Below are positions 23,101 to 35,100 of a stretch of DNA of 64,000 nucleotides, one piece after another. The stretch comes from Siphonodentalium dalli (taxonomy: Eukaryota; Mollusca; Scaphopoda; Gadilida; Siphonodentaliidae). The stretch is from the NCBI GenBank assembly GCA_032622095.1, contig CP136066.1, forward strand, positions 167,038,664 through 167,102,663, read 5' to 3'. Position 1 is the stretch's first letter; the number at the start of each line of letters is the position of its first letter. The notes below the pieces were generated by a model. The model was not told the DNA's origin and did no database searches. It worked only from the letters and a program-made list of their open reading frames with translations. The position numbers and the translations under genes were made by a program.

Positions 23101-26100
23101 AAGTTCCAATTGGACCCGCCAGTCGCCAGATAAATACCCAGGGACGCCAGAGAAGGGGGACATACGGGGGCACTTTACCCCCTTGCTGGCCTGACTCAGG
23201 TGAGGCCAGTGGGTACCCGAAAAGTGCCCTCCTGGTTGGTTTGCCCCCTTGCCCTTTGATGCTTCTGGCGTCCCTGTAAATACCTGTTGTTTTCAATACT
23301 ACATCAAGTCACACTCAGAAGTATGTGCAACTCTAAATTTTGCTCTGCAGATTTGCATGGAAATTCCCATTCAAAATTGGTCACTTGACCTCGAGATCTC
23401 TCTTAAACTCAAAGAACAGATACAGAAAAGAACATATACAGACGAGATGATGGATCAGTCAGTGACTGACAGTCACAGACATGCTGTCTGAGGTAAAGCT
23501 CCCAGAAGGAAAGAACAGCGACTGGTTAAATACCACAAAATAGTCATGGGGTTGCTCCCAGCACTTCCTAAGCCTGATTATCTAAAACACAAGGCAAATA
23601 CAGGCTACAGCCAACAAAATTTGAGGACTGTACGTGTCAGTCAAAATCCGGTGGAGAAGGCGGTGTGTAACAACACAGAATCGTTCCAACTTCTGCGTAC
23701 TAGCAGCTCACAATACGAACACTCCTTCTTTGTTAAAACAACTGTGGAATGGAACCACCTGGAATAGTCGGTTGTTGATATCAGTGACATTGACGGTTTT
23801 CTATCTGCTCTGCGAGGGGAACAACAGTATGGGATGTTTTCAACAATGCTAACAAGGAACTATTGCTTAACTATTTATAATTTATGCTTGTTTATCATAT
23901 ATAATAAATTATTTTTCAATTATTTCACTTGCTGCTTATATTTATACTCCAAAATCATTTGGATGGCTCAAACAACAACATTGTCATTGCATATATTAAG
24001 TACTATATGGGAGATCAATCTAACATGTAATGGCTGATTATGCTTAAGCGTAACTCCATTACGCTTTAAAAGCATAATTGGTTTTTATTGCCTTACAGCG
24101 TTATATGTAGTGGTAGACCTACATGTATCTAACTTAGTAAGGCTGAAGGGGTCACTCTCACCAAAAAAAGTGCTGAAGGGTACACAGGATTTGAAAATGT
24201 GCTGAATGGTATACAGGGTTTGAAATGTCGTTCTAAATGACGTTTAGATTTCGTATCTGCCATGATTTCTGTTAGAGAATAATTGATTACATTCCAATGA
24301 ACAGAAAATGAACTGAAAACAAACTGCTCATGGGCGTCAGACTTTCAGAAACACAGTTTAAGTAACGGTGTTAGTGGCGATCACAAACCTTCAGCACATT
24401 TTCAAACCATGTGTACCCTTCAGCACTTTTTTTGGTGAGAGTGACCCCTTCAGCCTCATTAGAAAGGTTTAATGTTCTGGGCGGATGGTAAGATGGTAAA
24501 AAATAGTTGTTTCCTCATAGAATCTCCACATATATATTCAGACAGACAGATGGGGAGGGGTGTTGAAAAATGCTTTGGGAAAACAATTGTAAAGAGGGAA
24601 AGAAATTGGTTGCGGGGGTGGGTGAATCGCAGAAATGGTAAAATGTAAAAAAGTATCATATGTGTCTGAATATATATTAACCCCCCCCCCCACCTCCAGA
24701 GCAAATTGAAATAAATTTAAATCCATATACCCTGTTTTTCTCATGGCATTCTTGATACTTTTCCAAAAATGCCATTTTTTGGCATTTTTGTCTGTTTAAC
24801 AAATGTTGGGGCATAAATAGAAAAAACAACCAGTCATGCTTATGCATTCTTTTATATATATGAATCTCGCATATATACAATGTTAAATATAAGAGACTGC
24901 ACTGGCTTAGAAGTTCAATATAAGTATTGTTAGCTTAATGCATTCTCTTATATATGCAAGGCATCATATTGGAGACTCGCATATATAAGAGAATGTATTG
25001 GCACAAGTTTTCAAAAAAATTCATGAAGCTCCAATTATGGAAGGATTAATCATAAATAATGGTCTCCCATATGGCAGGTTGTAAATATAAAAGAATGCAC
25101 TGGCTTGCATGGTCAAGATAAATGTTGTTAGGCCAATGAATTCTCTTAAATATGTGAGTCTGCCTATGGGAGACTGTCATATATAAGAGAATGCATTGGT
25201 ACAGTGTTTTCGCTAAATTTCAGGAAGCTCCAGTCATGAAATGTGCAAAATTATTTAGAACACTTTCAATTGTAAAACGATAGCATCACAATGTGTTTGG
25301 AAATCCCTTCACAGTTTGTAAGTCTAACACATAATTTGTTCAAAAATAGTTTTGTCTTCACCATAGACTAATAAGAAATCATGTTTTGTACACAATCTAG
25401 TCAGAAAATTACTAAAACTATGAAAAAGCTGTTAATTTTGTTTCTAGTCTTTGAAATACCTGACCATCATATATTGAATTTGGCTCAGTGTGAAACACTC
25501 CAATTCTTGAAGACACACAACTTGAAAAACACTTACTCTTACAGATGGATTAATCATTATCTCTTTCTATAACAAGTATTTTATAGTTTCCTGTGTATAA
25601 CATAATACATATGAATCGAAGACCCCTGTCTGGAAACACTTCTATCAATTAGTATTATAATAAGCATACAATCAATGTCCAGTATTTTAGGGCTCGTGTT
25701 TATTGGAACTTTTTCTAAAAAAAATAGGAACAAATATATATCCCACTTAATTCTCGCATTAAAAAATACATATTGATTTAAAATCAATATTAATTGATAG
25801 TAACATTTCCAGACAAGTATCTCCGGCTTATTTTTTATTATTTTATAACCAGTAAACTATACAACACATGTTAGAGGAAGAGATAATCCATCTTTAGTGA
25901 ATTTGGAAATTTGTAAATGATTAAATTTCTTCTGTAAAGCAGGAAAATAAAATCTACAAAATATGCAGTTGGAAGAACTTGGGAGACTCAAATATATAAT
26001 ATAACCATTTCTTGATGGGAGCTGCGCTAGTGGAGCATTGAATCATGTGCCAGTGCATTCCCTTATATCTGCAGGTACCATAGGTAGCCTCACATATATA

Positions 26101-29100
26101 AGAGAATGCACTGACTTACAAGGTCAAGGTAAATATTGTTAGGCCAATGTAATATATTCTCTTATATATTCTAGGATCCCTACTGGAAACTACCATATAT
26201 AAGAGAATGCATTAGCACAGGTTTTTTTTTAAATATTTCCAATGCTCCAATCATGGAAGGGTGAATGCTGCTCCCATAATGAAAGGGTTAATTGATTTTA
26301 TTCCTAAATAGACAATTTTTGTTGTAATTAGTTTTAGTTCCGACCCTCAAGGTTCGGTATTTTGTCTCATAAATGAACCACATAGTTTTGATTACTCTGA
26401 CTACTGATGGTATACTAGCACCTCCCATAAATCCTGAATAACATAGGTGAATCATGGGTACAAGATAAAAAAATATAGGATAGAAGCCATGGTTATTTCA
26501 CACTATTATAAATATGAAAATAATTACATTTTTGCTGCTGAAATATTGTCCATAACCCCAGCTCACCAAGAAGTATGAGACTGAATTATATCTAAATATG
26601 TCATTTTGACAAAAAAATAATCAATTTGATGCTCAATGACAAACTGTGAGATAAACCTTACAGTTCCAGGAGATTTCACTCCATTGTGTATACATATTTT
26701 CTTATCTGGTACCTGCTGGTAAACAGAAAAACCACCTATTTGTTATTAGTATTCAGTATAGGAGTCTGGGGTCTGCCATGAGAGGGATGGACATCATCAA
26801 TATCATGAAGAGATATATTTAAGAAGACTTATTTTAAATTATTTATTAATAAGGTACTTAACACATGTATGAATTTTCACTAATGAATTAAATTTAATAT
26901 AATTACAAGTCTGTTAATAACTGAATACCACAACTGACTGTCACTAGCTGTGATAGACTTGCAATTGAATTTATTAATTGAGTAATTGGCAATCATGAAT
27001 ATTTTTGTGGGAGCTTCTGGCATGATTTAGTCCTTGTTCAAATTATTGTTGAATGTTGGGTCAACAGCCTGGAGCTATCTTGTTGAAAATGAAGAAACCT
27101 CCTCCCCTAGATCATGTCATGAATCTTTACTCTGCTTAGCGCCTGTAGAGATCTTATTCCATCAGTACAAAACTTGGGAATTTTGTTATGTTTTGATAAT
27201 GAACTTTATAACATTGAACAAATAAGGCAGGGAACATATTTCTTTGTTTATATTTGTTCCTCGATAATCAACTTCAAAGTATGGGGTGGTCCCAGCTCGA
27301 AAATGCATGCTTTTTGTGGCTTTAGTGAGCTGATATCACAAAAACACTGAATTAATTACCCTGCAGAAATTCCATGATTGTAAGTGCGCATAGCAAACTC
27401 ACCCATCAAGTCTGTTAAATAATGTCATCTCGAGTTGGCACTTTCACCTACTTATGAATAAACTATTAAGCGACAGGTATTAATAAAGAAATATATTCCC
27501 CTTGTTATTTTTTCAGCTTTATAAGGTTCTCTATCAATACTTAAAAAAGTTCCCGAGGTTTTGTACTGGTAGAATATGATTTATACGGGCATTCGCCTCT
27601 GGGAGGCCAAATTGTCATTTAATAATGAAGTGCGCTTAAGTGCAATTAATTGCACTTAAGCACAAATAATTACACTTAAGCACAATTAGTTGAACTTATC
27701 ATTGTGCTTAAGACCAATCATTGCTCTTAAGTGCAATCGATTGTGCTTAAGCATAGTGATTTGTTCTTGAAAACATAATTATTTGTGCTTAAGCGCAATC
27801 AATTTTGCTTACGCACAATCAATTGCCTAATCTTAAGCGCATTTCATGGTTATACATGTATGTATCTAAACATCCCTGGTGAATAAATAGGTTTATCCAT
27901 AACTCAACCTTAGCTCTTATTGACATATCACCTCTTGTTTTCATTGGTTTGCATGGGAGCAAGCCTAAGTTCTTTATCGAAATGGTAGACTCGCAATAGC
28001 ATTACCTTCTGTTTTAGTTGTGGCAACTCGTGGTAGTATAATATTAACTTCTGTATTAGTTGGGGCAACTTTGATTTTCGAGTACATAATACATATACAG
28101 GTACACCATATTAGGGAAGCAGGTCCTCAGTGACACCATATTCGCGCTACAGTATATGACCTGGAAATACTATAGATCTGTGCAAGAGCCGCTGATTTAA
28201 TAAAACTACCAGAGCTCGAGGAGTGAGACATCAAAGCTCCCGGAATGAAACACCAATTTTTGGGACAGGGATGCTGATAATATGACAATAGGGTTTTTCA
28301 CCCGATTTAAGTCAATAAGTACACCATATGAGGTAAGCAAGCCCTTATACAGTGACACCACATTATTGCTATATGACCATAGCTATGGCCCAAATCTATG
28401 CCCCAAAGTCATATTAGCCAGAGTATATGGGATGCCAAATTGACATTTAATAAATAATTGAGCTTAAGCGCAATAAGGAATCAAGCGCAATAAGAAAATT
28501 ACTTATTGCGCTTAAGAGCAATAAGAGATTCCTTATTGCGCTTAAGCGCAATAAGAGATTCTTATTGCGCTTAATCGCAATAAGGAACATTCTTATTGCG
28601 CTTAAGCGCAATAAGGAATTTCCTTATTGCGCTTAAGCGCAATAAGAGCTAATTGTGCTTAAGCGCAATAAGGAATATTACATAAACTCCCTATAATTCA
28701 AATGGTTTAGTCCATGGTGCAATCAATATCTATCCCTGTTAACAGGCAATATATGATAATTCTACTATTTGCAGAGGGGTGATCTCATGAGGGAGCTAAT
28801 AATTGCGCTTAATCGCAATAAGGATGTAATTGCGCTTAAGCGCAATAAGGAATGTTCTTATTGCGCTTAAGCGCATAAGGGAAGATCTAATTGCGCTTAA
28901 GCGCAATAAGAATATTCCTTACGCGTTAAGCGCAATAAGAGATTCCTTATTGCGCTTAAGCTCAATTATTTATTAAATGTCAATTTGGCATCCCATAAGA
29001 GTAGAGATTAATGGCATGATCTACCCTCCTCCCAATATATCTAATACTGTATGGGATGCCAAATTGACATTTAATAAATAATTGAGCTTAAGCGCAAAAA

Positions 29101-32100
29101 GGAATCTTATTAAGAACATTCCTTATTATACGCATAACCGCAATACATCCTTATTGCGCTTAAGTGCAATTAATATCTCCCTCATGAGAAAATAGTAGAA
29201 TTATCCTATATTTGCCTGTTAACAGGGATAGAATCTGATGGAATCTGAATAGGCCTACACGTGGACAGTCACCATGTGACCAATAAACTCCACCCATTGC
29301 ACCATGGACTACACTATTGGAATTATAGGGAGTTTATGTAATATTCCTTATTTGCGCTTAAGCGCAATAAGGAATATTCTTATTGCACTTAGCCCAATAA
29401 GGAAATTCCTTATTGCGCTTAAACGCAATAAGGAATCTCTTATTGTGCTTAAGGGCAATTAGATTTTTACTTATTGCGCTAATAAGGGATTCCTTATTGC
29501 GATTAAGCTCAATTATTTATTAAATGTCAATTTGGCATCCCACAATACTGGGCCACACATTTTGAAATTAGTTATTTTAATACTACAGGTCACTGTTGGA
29601 GACTTTAGTTCAATTTGAATCTGCAAGGCCTGTACTAGTGTAGGCCTACTGCGGCCAGTCCAGTCCAAAGACATACATGTAAATTTTAGTGTCAAATTGC
29701 ACTTGCTACATGTACATTTTTCTGACGCTATCTACCCACACTGGTTTTTTTAAATCTGCGTGTTTGAACGATAGGTTCTCCAAAGGTTCCCATTAATTGT
29801 GACCTGAGTCACTCTCCTGTGTCATCAGGATGAGAATTCCCGCTGTTGACAATATTCAATTAGAATGTCAACATGCAACATAGCCTGATCTGATCACACG
29901 AACTTCAATTCGAACCGAGTTTTTGACAATTTTCCAGGCAATAATCGTTGATTTCATATGTGAGGACCCAACATTCCCATTCAACACAACATACACGGAG
30001 ATAAAACTCCGGTAATCTAACTCAAATATGCGTTCTAACTAATTAAGTTTTAATTAATTTATTTGGTCTTGAGAATGAGAGTTATTATTCTCAAAACAAT
30101 CGTATCAAATTGGTGACGAAAGATCGCCGACCAATCGGATCGCGCGGATTGGAATTGTGGCTAAAAATAGTTATCTGCGGGATTCCGCCGTATATATATA
30201 TGTTATTGCTTCAGTCAATCGGGGTATACCGGGGAAGATTGTTGTGTCACTTTAAGCATGGACGAAACTGCGGATATCTGAGGAGGTATATATGACCATT
30301 CCAAAAGAAGTTCGTACTAGAAATTCCGGAAACCCAAAAAGAAGCGATCCGGAAACCCAAAAACAAGCGAAAATTCAAATTTTCTAAGTTGAAAAAAGGG
30401 CCATAACTATGGCAAAAATCATCAGATCATACCCAAATCGCACTTGACATGTATTTTCATATAACTGATCCACAAAAATACGGGATTTGCAATTGTATCA
30501 CCAAAGCTCACGCTATCATCTGGAAACCAAAAAAAACAAGAGAAAAATTCAATTTTCTAAGTAAAAAAATGTCCATAACTATGATGAAAATGGGTGGACG
30601 AAACTCGCGCTATGCATGTAGCTGTTCCCCCATGCTGCTCTATGACCATACCAAATATCAGCTAAATCTGCCCAGCGGTTGCTGAACAATAATGCTAAAT
30701 GTTTGTACGGACGGACAAAATTGAAATTTTCTAAGTTGAAAAAAGGGCCATAACTCTGGCAAAAATCATCAGATCATACCCAAATTCGCACTTGACATGT
30801 ATTTTCATATAACTGGTCCACAAAAATACGGGATTTGCAATCGTACCACCAAAGCTCACGCTATCATCTGGAAACCCAAAAAACAAGAGAAAAATTGAAT
30901 TTTCTAAGTCATATAAGGGCCATAACTCTGGTGAAAATGGGTGGACGAAACCCGCGCTATGCATGTAGCTGTTCCCCCACGCTGCTCTATCACCATACCA
31001 AATAACAGCTAAATCTGCAAAGCGGTTGCTGAACAATAATGCAAAATGTTTGTACGTACGGACGGAGACGTCGACTATATACCCGCCGACTTCAAGTCGG
31101 GGGCATAATAAATGTGCAGACCCGAATAATCATGCAGGGAAGTACAGTTCGAAACCATTATAAGTTGGGATCGAGAAATTGCCTGGAATGTGCATAAACA
31201 CACACCTGCGTTTCCGCAAGGGCTCAACCTATCCAGTCTGAGATGGTTTCAGTGTCCCTCTATAGCACAGTTGTCAAAACAAACATGACATCTTGAGTAA
31301 AATCACAAGCTTGATCCAGGTATGTATACATGTGGTATCAATACTAGTCATGCAAATTGTGTCATTATGTAAAGCCATCTATTACAGATTGAAAACAAGA
31401 AACGTCATGGCACACTCCATATAAGGTACATGTATGTGTTACGCTTTAGGTTGCATTGAAAATAAAATCTCTCTGTTGTGTGTGTTAACGGATACGGATG
31501 CATCGCAGTCATCTGAATGCCTTGGTGTTGATGACTCTATTACATGTACAGTGAGAGCTTTCCGATGAATGGCAACAAGCCATATTTCCAACTAAATCCT
31601 GAAAAATTACCCATAATTCTGATGTGGTTAAGGAGTCAATTATTTTGGGCATTACTGTACATACTCATTGATGAGTAATTCCCTTATGAAATGTTCAGAT
31701 AATAAGTTCAATAAACAACAGAACTTAATATCTGAACATTTCCCTCCAATGAATATGTATCTTTTCCCTTGTCTGTTGTCTGCTTTTATTACCTGAACAT
31801 CCCTCCAAATGAATAATAGACCATTCCGATGTAGACTTTTTATAAATGAATGGGAGAATCCATTTAGTATAGAAAGGGTTAAAACTTACCATAAATAGCA
31901 TATTGTAAGCTGGGGCTGCCGCCGACATAGTGCATCTGCAACGACATGGTGACACCAACTCCCGTGGCCAGGTAAGCGTTCCTACACCAGGACAGGTAAC
32001 CTAAACCAGACAAACAAATAAATAACTCTAGAACAGAAAACCCGAACAAAACGATTGAACACTACATTGAATGTGTATAGTAATGAACATCCAGTAATGC

Positions 32101-35100
32101 CCTAAGTAATCGACTCTTTAACTACAGCAGAATTACAGGTAACTTTTCAGGATTTAGTCAGAAATATGGCTTGTTGCCATTCATCGGAAAGCTCTCAGGG
32201 AGAGCTTTCCGATGAATGGCAACAAGCGATATTTCCGACTAAATCCTGAAAAGTTACCCATAATTCTGCTGTAGTTAAAGAGTCGATTACTTAGGGCATT
32301 ACTGTACATACCAAATTTCATTGAAATCGGGCAACCTGTGGTTGAGATATCTGCTTGAACGGACAAAAAATATCCAGATAAATAAAGATGAATAACTCTA
32401 GAACGGAAAACCCGAACAAATTGATTGAACACTCCACGTAATGTCCTCATAGTGGTGAACATCCATACCAAATTTTCAGTTAGATCCGACAACCTGTGGT
32501 TAAGATATCTGCATGGACGGATGATCAGACGCATGTAATGCAGTATACCCACCATTTCCTTCTGTCATGGGGGAATAAAAATAAGAAATGTACACAGAAG
32601 ACATTCCTACATTATACCACTGGCAATCCTCAAAGTTGGCCAAGGCAATAACCAATGCCATGGGAAACGCCATGGCAACATGTGGAATATAACATACCGG
32701 AGCATTAAATTTGTTGTGGTCATTTAATCTAATTTTGAAGACTACACTGGTATCCTTGAAAAACACAAACTTGAAGGTGTTAAACCAAATTGCTAGTGAG
32801 TATTCTACAAATACAAAATATCAAGATTGGTGGTGATTAAGCAACCATAAAGGTCTTCCCGGATGAGTGTGGCATTGGCTCACTGTAATAAAAAAGTTCA
32901 CTGTATTTCTCTGGTGTTAGTGCAGAATATCATTTCATTGAAATCTAAGTTTTCATGGGTTTTTAACAAACTTTTATTGTAAGAATTAACATAATAATCA
33001 AATACAGTAATACCCTAAATAATCGACTCCTTAACCACAGCAGAATTATGGGTAATTTTTCAGGATTTAGTCGGAAATATGGCTTGTTGCCATTCATCGG
33101 AAAGCTCTCACAGAGCTTTCCGATGAATGGCAACAAGCCATATTTCCGACTAAATCCTGAAAAGTTACCCATAATTCTGCTGTGGTTAAGGAGTCGATTA
33201 TTTAGGGCATTACTGTAAAATGTGAGTTGGATATTTCTAATAACATACACAACTTACTATTTTCGTTAGCAAATCGGACAATCTGAAATAAAATGTAAAA
33301 ATATGAATTACTAGTACATGTATAAACTCTTTAATATAAACTTAATACTTGCCAACTGGCAGTTAGTTCATTCCCAGTAACCTCTAGGGATGTAGAGTTA
33401 TTCTTGCTGTTTAAGTAAGGAGAAAATCAATGTTCAGACGAGTCTGCTGTGTACATTGCATTGTTCCGTACGTTGCTCTGACACGATCCATTGCCTGTGT
33501 TAAACTGTTCATACAGGAGCGTACGTTACTGTAGAACTCAGAGCTTCCAATTAATAATTGCAGCTAATAAGTTTGATATTGGAATAAATGCAAAATTGCA
33601 AATAAATCTATTTGTAATAAAGTAGTTCTACGATTATGTCAAACCTGTCATATCCCAATAACTAACACTTTATTGACATAAATATAAGTCGATTTTCCTT
33701 CGCTTTGAAAACGGGCAAACATCTATTATTGATTGAAAACAGGAAACGTCACGACACATGCCATATAAGGTATGCATTATGAATTGCGTCGCATTGAAAA
33801 TAGAATCTCTCCGTTGTGCGTGTTAACGGATACAACATAAAGGATGCATCGCAACCGTCTGAACACATTAGTGTTATTGTCTCTAATCCAATTTCGGCAA
33901 TATTATTTTAATAAAATATCGCACAAAAATCAACTCAAATCGAGTCATATGAAATGAGCGTTTCTCGCATATGACATTTATGAAACTCGTCTCAAATTTT
34001 CCGTCTTGTCAAAATGGAAAATTTTAAAACTTGTTTCATAAATTTCATATTAGAGAAACACTTATTTCATAGCCAAGAAGAATCATGACTGTGACTGATA
34101 TTTATATAGTTAGAAAATTGATTTAATTAAACACGTATTTATCTGGGGACTATTTCTTTACATGGGAAAACAATACATAGTTTCGTGAAACGTCATTGCA
34201 CACCTTATAGAAGATGATGTTAGTTTCATTGTATTGATTTAAGTATGTTTTATGGAGGATCTGGATCAAGTAATAAATAGAATCTACAACTCACCCCAAA
34301 TTTATACCAAAATTTACAAAACTCGTCCAGTAAATTAGGTCTGGACCTGGCCTTTAGATCCTCTATTTAATTTTTATTTACAGCTACCGTGTAGTACCGT
34401 TAAAATGCTTACTTTTTTATCATGTTATAGCAATTTATGCGTTTACATGTATTTAATGCTGGCTAAAACCATTTGTCATGGCAGAATTCTCCGCGTGACA
34501 ACTCATACTATATGGGTGATCATCTGAAGTCTATAAATCTTCCAGAAATTTTGGGTAGATACCACCAAATTATGACATGTTGCCATGGCAACCGATTTTC
34601 AGAAAATTATACGTTTGGGGGCTGTAAATTCGCTATATGACGAGATGTTTGCGACATTTTGAATCAAATGTAATTAATTTCCAAAGTTATAGGATCCAGA
34701 AATATACTTAAATTGCACTCGCTTCTGGTTCCTTCTGCTAAAGGGGTCAAGATCCAAGACCAACCTAGCAATTGGCGCTTATGTTTATTGTCTGGGCACA
34801 GAAAAGTTAATTACAGGCGTGTAGTCTGGCGAGCGCGTACTTTGAATTTGGTGGTTGACAAAATGCTAAACAAAGCAAAGAAACGACGTTCAGTTTGACC
34901 CAACTACGGTACAAGGCTAAAATAACGCGATAATAGTAAAAACAAATCAAATGCGTCACTCAAATCAGTGCATGTACTCAATGAGAAGTAATTCTAAATT
35001 AACTAAGCACATACTATGGCTCTGTGGGATTAATTAAAATTGTGGGAGTTACTTCCCATTGAGTGCATGCCGTCAAATGGCGTCGAATGAATCATAGCAG

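Noticed and set aside
28426-29544. Regularly spaced palindromic repeats suggestive of a CRISPR array
   Set aside because: Spacers are irregular and repeat-like, the DNA is clearly animal, and inverted ends with target duplications show transposons.
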